A DNA stretch of 64,000 nucleotides from contig CAWUEX030000002.1 in the NCBI GenBank assembly GCA_963921305.4, positions 1,550,001 to 1,614,000 of the forward strand, in the 5' to 3' direction. The notes under the pieces were generated by a model. It was not told the origin of the DNA. It did not search any database and was given only the letters and a program-made list of their open reading frames with translations. Origin of the DNA: CAWUEX02 sp963921305. Its GTDB lineage: Bacteria; Pseudomonadota; Alphaproteobacteria; Rhodospirillales; Rhodospirillaceae. A program made the position numbers and the translations under genes. Below are positions 1 through 7,607 of this stretch, piece by piece. Each line of letters begins with the position of its first letter. Within the stretch, counting starts at the first letter, position 1.

Positions 1-725
1 CCACCCTCAAGATCCCCAAGTATTGGGATTATCCCATCCACCGCACCACGGGCGGCTGGGATGGTCACCGCCATATGGGGTTCATCCACGGCTGCCTGGT
101 TCAGCGTATCCTCGACAAGAACACGTCGCCGCCAACGTCCGGCGTCACCGTACCCGATGCATACGCCGTCCGCCGGCAAGTCGCCGAACAGGCGCCTCGG
201 CGCGACTATGAACATATCGTCGATGTTGGATGTCAGTCCGGTCTCTACACACTCAAACTCGCGGAGGTTTTCCCGGACGCACATATAACCGCCTGCGATA
301 TTTCCATTGCCCAGCTTGAGCAAGTCCAGCGAAACGCCAACACCCATGGCCACACCTGGACTCTGCTTCACGCGGATGCTTGCGCCACGGATCTCGAAGA
401 CCAAAGCTGTGATCTCTTCACGTCCTATATCCTTCTTCACGAGCTGCCCCAGCACGTGATCCGGGAGGTCGTGCAAGAGGGATTCCGTATTCTCAGGCCG
501 GGCGGCGATCTGCTGTTCGCTGACGTGGCGCCGTACAGCGAACTCGGCAAACGCGCTGAGTGGAGAACCGACTACTTGGCCCGGTTCGGCGGCGAACCCT
601 ACTGGCGCGGGTCCGCGACCATTGACATGGTTCAAATACTGAAAGACGCCGGGTTTGCGGATATCCGGTACGACGGCATGCCGCCGAGCAATTTTCCGTG
701 GATCACCTGCGCGCGGAAGCCGTAG
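1..725 (+). CDS. SAM-dependent methyltransferase, 5' end outside window
   Basis: The reading frame is open from position 3 through the left edge, so the start lies outside the window; the first visible in-frame ATG is at 75 but the protein clearly continues upstream of it. The visible part is a class I SAM methyltransferase: motif I is VDVGCQSG, followed by an acidic strand end (ACDIS) and the post-I region DLFTSYILLHEL, and it ends in the beta-strand WITCARKP. The His-rich stretch just before (HRTTGGWDGHRH) precedes the Rossmann core as the GG-rich stretches do in the long methyltransferases at 4043, 26669 and 31960, so it may be another member of that group. Substrate unknown. It converges on the lyase gene with 25 bp between stops. 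Confidence 0.8.
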   Translation, partial: TLKIPKYWDYPIHRTTGGWDGHRHMGFIHGCLVQRILDKNTSPPTSGVTVPDAYAVRRQVAEQAPRRDYEHIVDVGCQSGLYTLKLAEVFPDAHITACDISIAQLEQVQRNANTHGHTWTLLHADACATDLEDQSCDLFTSYILLHELPQHVIREVVQEGFRILRPGGDLLFADVAPYSELGKRAEWRTDYLARFGGEPYWRGSATIDMVQILKDAGFADIRYDGMPPSNFPWITCARKP

Positions 726-750
726 ATCTCGGCCTTAGACTGCTCCCGGC

Positions 751-1641
751 TTATTCCGCTGCTTTCAGTGTCGCGGCGTCGTAGCGCTTGCCTTCTTCCA
801 GCAAGTCCGCCGTGCCGAGCAGATCGTTGAGGCCATTGAAATCAAACATGCGCTCGCGCACGGCGGCGGTGGAGCCGTCGCGCTTCAGGGCCGCCAAATA
901 CTCCTGGCCCGCCTTGGCGACCATGCGCATCATCGCTCCGGGGAAGATCACGAACTTAAAGCCGATTTTGCCCAAGTCATCGGCGCTGGAGACCGGCGTT
1001 TTGCCGCCTTCGACCATGTTGGCCAGCAGCGGCACACGGTCTGCGAAGCGTTTGGCAATCGCTTCCATCTGCTCGATCGAGCGCGGCGCTTCGATGAACA
1101 GCATGTCCGCACCGGCTTCAAGATAGGCGTCGGCACGGTCGAGCGCGGCCTCAAACCCCTCCACGGCAATGGCATCGGTGCGCCCGACGATCACGGTGGC
1201 GTCATCCAACCGCGCATCCAGCGCAGCTTTCAGCTTGCCCACCATTTCATCGGTCGACACCAGCGTCTTACCGTCCAGGTGACCACAGCGTTTCGGCATG
1301 GTCTGGTCTTCCAGCTGAATGCCGGACGCGCCCGCGCGTTCGAACATGCGCACGGTCCGTTGGGTGTTCAGCGCATTACCGAAGCCGGTGTCGGCATCCA
1401 CCACGAACGGAATGGCGATACGGTCACGGATTTTCGAAATCGTGTCGGCCACTTCGTTGCAGGTGGTCAGGCCGATGTCGGAGCGGCCGAGGCGGGAGTA
1501 GGCGATGCTGGCGCCACCGACATAGGCGCAGTCGAAGCCCGCTTGTTCGACCAGCAATCCGGTGATGCCGTCGTACATGCCTGGCGCGACAACCGTGTCC
1601 GGTCCGGCGAGGAGGGCGCGTAGTTTTTTTGCGTGGCTCAT
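751..1641 (-). CDS. Isocitrate lyase/PEP mutase superfamily lyase (2-methylisocitrate or 2,3-dimethylmalate lyase-like)
   Basis: A 296-residue protein of the ICL/PEPM superfamily, which cleaves or forms C-C or P-C bonds of 2-hydroxy or 2-oxo acids in a Mg-dependent TIM barrel. Seen: the metal-binding DADTGFGN segment, EDQ and the KRCGH loop that carries the catalytic Cys of the lyase branch, plus VGRTDA and FIEAP strands. The Cys argues for a lyase, not a phosphonomutase. Its ATG overlaps the stop of the LeuD-like gene by 4 bp (ATGA), so it is translationally coupled as third gene of a hydratase-lyase operon. In Eubacterium barkeri nicotinate degradation, 2,3-dimethylmalate dehydratase (a LeuCD relative) precedes 2,3-dimethylmalate lyase of this superfamily; that parallel is an inference. 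Oxaloacetate decarboxylase-like activity is the main alternative. Confidence 0.85.
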   Translation of the reverse strand: MSHAKKLRALLAGPDTVVAPGMYDGITGLLVEQAGFDCAYVGGASIAYSRLGRSDIGLTTCNEVADTISKIRDRIAIPFVVDADTGFGNALNTQRTVRMFERAGASGIQLEDQTMPKRCGHLDGKTLVSTDEMVGKLKAALDARLDDATVIVGRTDAIAVEGFEAALDRADAYLEAGADMLFIEAPRSIEQMEAIAKRFADRVPLLANMVEGGKTPVSSADDLGKIGFKFVIFPGAMMRMVAKAGQEYLAALKRDGSTAAVRERMFDFNGLNDLLGTADLLEEGKRYDAATLKAAE

Positions 1642-2159
1642 TTCGGTGGTGCTCCCGTTTTCAGCTCTCCGGCGTCGATCTTTTTTTTCAAATACGGCAT
1701 CAGCCCGCCCGAGGTGATCATCTCCATCAGGTGCTCAGGAATAGGCGACACCTTATAGGATTTCCCGGTGGTCAGATTGCCCACCGTTCCGGCGATGGCG
1801 TCGACCTTCAGTTCATCCCCGGCGCTGATCTCGTCAGCCTCGGGGAAGATCAGCGCGGGCACGCCGAAGTTCAACGTGTTGCGGTAGTAAATGCGGGCGA
1901 AAGACTTCGCCAGGATCGCCCCGACTTTGAGATATTTGAACGACAGCGCCGCCTGTTCGCGCGCCGAACCGATGCCGAAGTTGCGTCCCGCCACAACGAT
2001 GTCACCAGGCTGAACGTTTTTGGCAAACTCCGGATTGATCGCCTCGCAGCAGTGGCTCGCCATCACTTCGTTGGACTCTTTGAAGTAAATGCCCGGCGCC
2101 ATCACGTCCGAGTTCACTTCGTCGCCGAACTTCCACACTTTACCGGTGACACTGCTCAT
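1638..2159 (-). CDS. LeuD-like small subunit of an aconitase-family hydratase
   Basis: A 173-residue swivel-domain subunit of the isopropylmalate isomerase/homoaconitase/dimethylmalate dehydratase family. Seen: GKVWKFGDEVNSDVM at the N-terminus, GRNFGIGSAREQA (the GSSREHA-type substrate loop) and FARIYYRNTLNFGVP. The longer open frame upstream lies inside the large-subunit gene; I place the start at the ATG at 2159, which overlaps the upstream stop in an ATGA and gives the normal family length. The small subunit pairs with the LeuC-like product to form the active hydratase. No leuB or leuA is nearby, so leucine synthesis is unlikely from context. Confidence 0.9.
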   Translation of the reverse strand: MSSVTGKVWKFGDEVNSDVMAPGIYFKESNEVMASHCCEAINPEFAKNVQPGDIVVAGRNFGIGSAREQAALSFKYLKVGAILAKSFARIYYRNTLNFGVPALIFPEADEISAGDELKVDAIAGTVGNLTTGKSYKVSPIPEHLMEMITSGGLMPYLKKKIDAGELKTGAPPK

Positions 2160-3439
2160 GCTGCCGTCTCCCCCAACATGTCGCGCGGATCGACGATGTG
2201 TCCCGCCACCGCCGCGGCTGCCACCGTATAAGGCGATCCGAGATAAACGAAGGCGTCCTTCGAGCCCATGCGGCCTTGGAAGTTGCGGTTGGTTGAGGAG
2301 ATGCACACTTCGCCCTCGGCGATGATGCCCGCGCCCAGTCCGGCGCAGGCGCCGCAGCCCGACGGCAGGATCATCCCGCCCGCTTCTGTGATGGTGGCCA
2401 GGGTGCCGTCCGCCGCCGCTTCGGTCATGATCTTCTTCGACGAGGGTGCCACCATCAGGCGCGTACCGTGCTTAACTTTACGGCCTTTCAACACTGCCGC
2501 GACCATGTGCAGGTCGGTTAGCTTGGCCCCGACGCAGGCGCCGATATAAGCCTGATCGACGTGAATCTTTTCGGCTTCATAGTCATCCGCCGGGGCGGAG
2601 TTCGACGGCTTGTGCGGTGCGGCCACTTGCGGCTCCAGCGTGGTCGCATCGAAGGCGTGTTCGGCGCAGAAGCTGGCGTCGTCATCGCTGCGCCACGACA
2701 AGGCATCCGCCGCCGGTTCGGTGCCGCCATCACGGATCGCCTGCAGTGTCACGTCGTCCGGCGCAATTAACCCGGTCTCCGCGCCCAGTTCCGCGGCCAT
2801 GTTGGTCAGCACCATACGTTCCATCATGTCCATGTTGGCGATGGTCTCGCCGCCGAACTCGACAACCTTGAACGCCTTCTCCATGCCGAGCTCGCGGGCG
2901 AGGAACAGCATGATGTCTTTCGCGGCCACGCCCGGGCCGAATGCTCCCGACCAGTCCACTTTGATGGTCTCGGGCACCACCGACCAGATCTCGCCGGTGA
3001 TCACCACCCCCGTCATTTCAATCGCGCCGAAACCGGCCATGTAGCAGCCGAAGGCGCCGCCCATGGTCGAATGGCTATCCCCACCGCAACAGAACATGCC
3101 CGGCTGCAGGTGGCCGTTCTCGGCCATCAGCACATGGCAGATGCCTTCCATGTCGTAGAAGTTCTTGATGTCGTACTTCTTCACGAAGTCGCGGGTCAGT
3201 TTCAGAATCGCCGCGCTTTGCGGGTCGGCAGCAGGCACGAAGTGATCGGCCACCACCACCACTTTTTCGGTGTCGTAAACACCGACGCCCAGTTCCTTCA
3301 GCCGCGGCCAAATCTTACGCGGTCCGCCGGAATCCAGAATCATCGCCAGATCGACCGCGCAGGTGACGATCTCGCCTGGCGTGACAGACTCCGTCCCGGA
3401 CGCCCGCGCCATGATCTTCTGAATGAGAGTGTGTCCCAT
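2156..3439 (-). CDS. LeuC-like large subunit of an aconitase-family hydratase
   Basis: A 427-residue iron-sulfur hydratase subunit. It isomerises or dehydrates a 2- or 3-hydroxy acid using a [4Fe-4S] cluster. Seen: GGDSHST at 119-125, and the three cluster cysteines at about C302 (GACVGAK), C362 and C365 (GCGACAG), followed by TNRNFQGRMG, the aconitase-family Arg loop. Length fits the bacterial/archaeal LeuC-homoaconitase type. First gene of a three-gene operon coupled by two ATGA overlaps to the small subunit and an ICL-superfamily lyase. The combination suggests hydration of an unsaturated dicarboxylate followed by C-C cleavage. Plain 3-isopropylmalate dehydratase is possible but no other leucine gene is present. 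Confidence 0.9.
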   Translation of the reverse strand: MGHTLIQKIMARASGTESVTPGEIVTCAVDLAMILDSGGPRKIWPRLKELGVGVYDTEKVVVVADHFVPAADPQSAAILKLTRDFVKKYDIKNFYDMEGICHVLMAENGHLQPGMFCCGGDSHSTMGGAFGCYMAGFGAIEMTGVVITGEIWSVVPETIKVDWSGAFGPGVAAKDIMLFLARELGMEKAFKVVEFGGETIANMDMMERMVLTNMAAELGAETGLIAPDDVTLQAIRDGGTEPAADALSWRSDDDASFCAEHAFDATTLEPQVAAPHKPSNSAPADDYEAEKIHVDQAYIGACVGAKLTDLHMVAAVLKGRKVKHGTRLMVAPSSKKIMTEAAADGTLATITEAGGMILPSGCGACAGLGAGIIAEGEVCISSTNRNFQGRMGSKDAFVYLGSPYTVAAAAVAGHIVDPRDMLGETAA

Positions 3440-3513
3440 GCTGTCCCTGATGGTTTGGAAGCTGTAGTGTAAGGCTTAACCTTCTGGCAGCAAACCTAGG
3501 CTGAGAACGGGCG

Positions 3514-3915
3514 ATGATCACCAACACATTAATAAGTAATCAACTGTCGGATGACGCATACGCGTGGTATCGCGCCTATTTACAAGCTGTCGATGACCGC
3601 AATATCGACGCCTATGCCGTGAACCTGGCTGACGGTATTTCCATTCAGTTCAACAATGATGACCCGATTGTGGGCAAAGCCGCTGTTGTCGCGATGCTCG
3701 GTGGATACTGGCAGGGCTTCGCTAGCCTGGAACATGAGCTGCTGAATATCTACGGCACGGATCAGGCATTCGTGCTGGAGGCCCTCAACCACTATGTCCG
3801 GCACGATGGTAAACCGGTGACAACCCGCGCAGTCGCATTTACGGACCGGAACGAAGATGGGCTGGTCACATCAGTACGCGTCTACGCTGATGTGTCGCCC
3901 GTTTTCGCGGACTGA
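3514..3915 (+). CDS. SnoaL/NTF2-like small protein
   Basis: A 133-residue protein with the features of the NTF2-like cone fold: an N-terminal helix with AWYRAYLQAVDDRNIDAY, then a long curved sheet with EALNHYVRHDG and RAVAFTDRNEDGLVTSVRVYADVSPV. Proteins of this type include polyketide cyclases, ketosteroid isomerases and many ligand-binding proteins, so no reaction can be assigned. It is divergent from the hydratase operon (74 bp between starts), which may share a regulatory region with it. The start ATG has only a weak GA-rich ribosome site. Confidence 0.7.
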   Translation: MITNTLISNQLSDDAYAWYRAYLQAVDDRNIDAYAVNLADGISIQFNNDDPIVGKAAVVAMLGGYWQGFASLEHELLNIYGTDQAFVLEALNHYVRHDGKPVTTRAVAFTDRNEDGLVTSVRVYADVSPVFAD

Positions 3916-4042
3916 CGCGCTTCTTCGCAGTCATGTGGCGCGACAATCCAGAGTTCGGCGTACCGAATTTGCTTGAGATCAGGACGTTGGGAACCCAGTC
4001 TTCTATCCTATACCGCACTGACAACAGAGTTATGGCCCGACG

Positions 4043-5284
4043 ATGAGCGCTTCCCTGCCCCTGCCGCCACCCTATGATCGGATTCACCGCCACGATGTGC
4101 TGCCGGAGGTGACCCACGACGAAGCCGCGCGGCTGAACTTCATCGCTCACCTCAACATTCAGGTCGGCGGCGCGCTGTTTCCCGGCGTCAAGGCGGCTTA
4201 CGAAAACCGCGTCGAGCCCGCCTTTATTAAAGAACATGGCCGCAGACCGAAAAATTCGGTCGAAGTGCGCGACGCTATGAAGAAAGACGTCGCGTTCCAG
4301 AACTGGTCGGCGATCCGCCGCAACACCATGGAGATGCGCCACCAGTTCGGCCGGTCCGTGGTGTTCCGCCAGATCGATCACCTCGTCGAGACCGCCCGCA
4401 CTCTCAACGCCGGCAGCAATCGTTTGCGCCTAGACCCGTCGGTGCAGCCGCCGAAGTATCTTGCCGCCGCCGACAATCACATCATGCCCGGCAGCTACTA
4501 CACCGACGTCGTCCCGGATGATGTGTCCGCCGCCTGCAATTACGAAGCCGGGCACTACACCACCGTCGCTGGTGGCACCGGTCCGAAAAGCGACATCGTC
4601 GGCCGCGGCATGGTGCTGTGGCTGAAAGAGCATCACCCGGATTTCAAACCCAAACGCATTGTCGATCTCGGCGCCGGCGCGGGCATCAACACCCTGCCCA
4701 TCGCCGAGCTCTACGTCGATGCGGAAGTGTGGGCGGTGGATGTTGCGGCTCCTTTCCTGCGTTACGGTCATGCCAGGGCCAAGTGCATGGGCATCGACAA
4801 CGTCATCTTTCAGCAGGCTGACGTGGAAACCGTCGATATCGAACCGGGCAGTGTCGATCTCGTCATCTCGGCGATGTTCTTCCATGAAACGGCAACCAAG
4901 GCGATGCGCAACATCCTCGCCAAGGCCCATGAGCTGCTGAAGCCCGGCGGCATGATGCTGCACATGGAGCAGCCCAACTTCGATCCCGATACGCCGGTGT
5001 TCGAGCAGTTCGTGCGCGACTGGGACTCCTGGTACAACTCCGAACCGTTCTGGGCCAAGCTGCACACCTTGGACGTGGTTGAGGAAATGGTCGCCGCCGG
5101 GTTTGGCCGCGAGGACACGTTCGAGACCTCGCAAAAAATCGATCGCGGCGATCCCAGCTATCCGGCCTGGGCCGGGTCTTTCAGCCGCCACGCCCACGAA
5201 CTCAAAATGCGCGAGACGGCGGAAAAGCCCAACCCCAAGAAGGCAGGGGGCATGTATATGTTCGGGGCGTTTAAACAGGCGTGA
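4043..5284 (+). CDS. Long SAM-dependent methyltransferase with N-terminal helical domain (MT1)
   Basis: A 413-residue protein. Residues 20-150 form a mostly helical N-terminal domain that recurs in the proteins at 26669 and 31960 (DEAARxxF near the start, then NHIMPGSYY around 145). Residues 200-340 are a class I methyltransferase: motif I IVDLGAGAG at 206-214, acidic WAVDVA, and post-I DLVISAMFFHETA, where the H-E-T resembles the other two copies. Substrate unknown. It lies 109 bp upstream of a glutaryl-CoA dehydrogenase-like gene and starts a run of forward genes that ends with an FAD oxidase and a VOC protein, the same partner types found around the second and third copies. Confidence 0.85.
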   Translation: MSASLPLPPPYDRIHRHDVLPEVTHDEAARLNFIAHLNIQVGGALFPGVKAAYENRVEPAFIKEHGRRPKNSVEVRDAMKKDVAFQNWSAIRRNTMEMRHQFGRSVVFRQIDHLVETARTLNAGSNRLRLDPSVQPPKYLAAADNHIMPGSYYTDVVPDDVSAACNYEAGHYTTVAGGTGPKSDIVGRGMVLWLKEHHPDFKPKRIVDLGAGAGINTLPIAELYVDAEVWAVDVAAPFLRYGHARAKCMGIDNVIFQQADVETVDIEPGSVDLVISAMFFHETATKAMRNILAKAHELLKPGGMMLHMEQPNFDPDTPVFEQFVRDWDSWYNSEPFWAKLHTLDVVEEMVAAGFGREDTFETSQKIDRGDPSYPAWAGSFSRHAHELKMRETAEKPNPKKAGGMYMFGAFKQA

Positions 5285-5393
5285 ATGGGTGCCGCGCTTG
5301 AGCCCACCCCCACCGGGCCGCTAAAGTCACGCCACGCATATCTCGCCGCCCGGCCTGCAGGCCGCCGCGGTCCGCATGTAAGGACATCCGGTC

Positions 5394-6617
5394 ATGACCG
5401 CTTCACCGTCGCCCGCCGGCGCCGACGTTTCCTACGCCACCAAGTGGGGCAAGTTCGTCTGGGACGATCCGTTCCTTTTGGAGAACGAATTCTCCGAAGA
5501 GGAGCGCCTGGTGCGCGACACCGCGCGCAACTATGCCCTCAACAAACTCATGCCCCGCGTCATCGACGCCTACCGCACTGAAACCTTCGACGCCGACATC
5601 TATCCGGAACTTGGCGCGCTGGGTCTTATCGGCGCCACGGCGCCCGAGGCCTACGGTGGGTCCGCCCTAAGTCATGTCGCCTATGGTCTCATCGCCCGTG
5701 AGATTGAGAAGGTGGACTCCGGCTACCGTTCGATGATCAGCGTGCAGTCATCGCTGGTGTGTTACCCCATCACCGCCTACGGCACGGAAGAGCAGCGACA
5801 GAAGTACCTGCCCGGCCTCATCTCCGGCGAAAAAATCGGCTGCTTCGGTCTCACCGAACCGGACTCCGGCTCCGATCCCGGCAGCATGTCCACCAAGGCG
5901 GTGAAGATCGACGGCGGTTACAAACTCTCGGGCACCAAAACCTGGATCTCCAATGCGCCGGTCGCGGACGTCTTTGTCGTCTGGGCCAAGACTGAAGACG
6001 GTGTCATTCGCGGCTTCGTGCTGGAAAAAGGCATGAAGGGTCTGTCGGCGCCGAAGATCGAAGGTAAGTTGTCACTGCGTGCGTCCATCACCGGGCAGAT
6101 CGTCATGGACGGCGTCGAGGTCGGCGAAGACGCGCTGCTGCCCAACGTCGAAGGCCTTAAAGGTCCGTTCGGGTGTCTTAACAAAGCGCGCTACGGCATT
6201 GCCTGGGGCACCATGGGCGCGGCGGAGTTCTGCTGGCACGCCGCGCGGCAATACACGCTGGAGCGCAAGCAGTTCGGCAAACCGCTGGCGCAAACCCAGC
6301 TCATTCAAAAGAAACTCGCCGACATGCAGACCGAGATTACCCTAGGTCTCACCGCCGCGCTCCATGTCGGCCGCAAGATCGATGCCGGCACCTGCGCGCC
6401 GGAAGACATCTCCCTCATCAAGCGCAACAACGCCGGCAAGGCGCTGGACATCGCCCGCATGGCGCGGGACATGCACGGCGGCAACGGCATCGCCGATGAA
6501 TATCATGTCATGCGTCACGCCATGAATCTGGAAAGCGTCAACACCTACGAAGGCACGCACGACGTGCATGCCCTTATTCTTGGCCGTGCGCAAACCGGCC
6601 TGCAGGCGTTTTTCTAG
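5394..6617 (+). CDS. gcdH: Glutaryl-CoA dehydrogenase-like acyl-CoA dehydrogenase
   Basis: A 407-residue acyl-CoA dehydrogenase very close to glutaryl-CoA dehydrogenase, the FAD enzyme that oxidises and decarboxylates glutaryl-CoA to crotonyl-CoA in lysine, tryptophan and aromatic acid breakdown. Seen: VDSGYRSMISVQSSL with the Arg (R112) that binds the gamma-carboxylate, GCFGLTEPDSGSDP (FAD contact), WISNAPVADV, and the catalytic base Glu at about E386 in TYEGTHDVH. The start ATG has AAGGA nine bases upstream. Neighbours are methyltransferases and an FAD oxidase, so this could also be a relative acting on another dicarboxylyl-CoA, but the Arg/Glu pair supports the glutaryl-CoA call. Confidence 0.92.
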   Translation: MTASPSPAGADVSYATKWGKFVWDDPFLLENEFSEEERLVRDTARNYALNKLMPRVIDAYRTETFDADIYPELGALGLIGATAPEAYGGSALSHVAYGLIAREIEKVDSGYRSMISVQSSLVCYPITAYGTEEQRQKYLPGLISGEKIGCFGLTEPDSGSDPGSMSTKAVKIDGGYKLSGTKTWISNAPVADVFVVWAKTEDGVIRGFVLEKGMKGLSAPKIEGKLSLRASITGQIVMDGVEVGEDALLPNVEGLKGPFGCLNKARYGIAWGTMGAAEFCWHAARQYTLERKQFGKPLAQTQLIQKKLADMQTEITLGLTAALHVGRKIDAGTCAPEDISLIKRNNAGKALDIARMARDMHGGNGIADEYHVMRHAMNLESVNTYEGTHDVHALILGRAQTGLQAFF

Positions 6618-6628
6618 GCCGCTTCGCT

Positions 6629-7186
6629 GTGACACCGGCTCTTATTTCCGAGGACTACCGCGACCTGAACGCCGCCATGCATGAGGACCCCGCCTTCGGC
6701 GCGGGCGCCCATGCCCATGCGCCGATGGTCGCCGAACTATGCCGGGTCAATAAACTGTCGTCGGTGTTGGACTACGGTTGCGGCAAGGGCACGTTGAAGC
6801 CTGCCCTGGCCGAGCTCGCGCCGGATGTCATGGTGACGGAGTACGACCCCGCTGTGCCGGGCAAGGACCAGGAGCCCGCGTCCGCCGATTTGGTGGTCAG
6901 CCTCGATGTCTTCGAGCACATTGAGCCGGACTCCCTTGAAAGCGTGCTCGGTCATATCGCCGCGAAGGCGGACAAAGCCCTGCTGGCGCTGATTTCGTTG
7001 CAAGAGGCGCGGCGCGTTCTGCCCGACGGCCGCAACGCTCATCTGATCGTTGAGTCCGAGTCCTGGTGGGATCAGACCCTGGCAAAACACTTCCAAGCGG
7101 TGTCCGTGCGGGTGCTCGAAACCGAGAAGCAGGACAAACTGGAACGCCACCTGCTGTACATCGGCCGCCGTCTGGCGGAAAGCTAG
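6629..7186 (+). CDS. Small class I SAM methyltransferase
   Basis: A 185-residue protein using a GTG start 11 bp after the acyl-CoA dehydrogenase stop. Motif I is VLDYGCGKG, followed by TEYDPAVPG and the post-I strand DLVVSLDVFEHIEP, then LLYIGRR at the C-terminus. The compact length means there is no separate substrate domain. The tight spacing to its neighbours (YciI protein 12 bp downstream) makes co-transcription likely. Substrate cannot be read from sequence. Confidence 0.8.
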   Translation: MTPALISEDYRDLNAAMHEDPAFGAGAHAHAPMVAELCRVNKLSSVLDYGCGKGTLKPALAELAPDVMVTEYDPAVPGKDQEPASADLVVSLDVFEHIEPDSLESVLGHIAAKADKALLALISLQEARRVLPDGRNAHLIVESESWWDQTLAKHFQAVSVRVLETEKQDKLERHLLYIGRRLAES

Positions 7187-7198
7187 AAGGAGGGGCGC

Positions 7199-7552
7199 AT
7201 GAACATCGCCTTTATCTGCACCGACGATGGGGATCAGACCGAGACCCGCACCACCCACTTGATCGAGCATCTGCGCTATGTCGAAAGCGTGCTTGATAAA
7301 GTGGTGGTGGCCGGGCCGTGCCCGGCGCCGGAGGGCGAGGGCCGTCAGTTTCAGGGCTCGATCATGGTTTACAACGCCGACAGCGAGGAAGACGCACGGG
7401 CCTTGTTTGAAGCCGATCCCTATGTGAAGAACAATATATGGTCCAAGGTGCGCGTCATGCCGTTCGTGCCGGTGGCCGGAGAGCTTATCGGCGGCAAGAC
7501 CTGGGTCATTGAAAACGGTGAAATGAAGCGCGCCGAACCGCACGGCCTTTAA
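7199..7552 (+). CDS. YciI-like protein
   Basis: A 117-residue ferredoxin-like fold protein of the YciI family: N-terminal strand FICTDDGD, a His-containing helix (HLIEHLRYV), and the C-terminal signature of a D-x-x-DPY motif (EADPYVKNNIW) followed by RVMPFVPV. YciI relatives include muconolactone isomerase-like and dehydrochlorinase-like enzymes, and many have no known reaction. It has a good AAGGAGG ribosome site ending six bases before the ATG and sits between a methyltransferase and an FAD oxidase, suggesting a small isomerase or dehalogenase-type step in the same pathway. A second YciI gene is at 58032. Confidence 0.8.
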   Translation: MNIAFICTDDGDQTETRTTHLIEHLRYVESVLDKVVVAGPCPAPEGEGRQFQGSIMVYNADSEEDARALFEADPYVKNNIWSKVRVMPFVPVAGELIGGKTWVIENGEMKRAEPHGL

Positions 7553-7607
7553 CACCGCGCCGCGCATTGCGACGCGCAATACAAAGACAAAATCTGGGAG
7601 CACAGAC

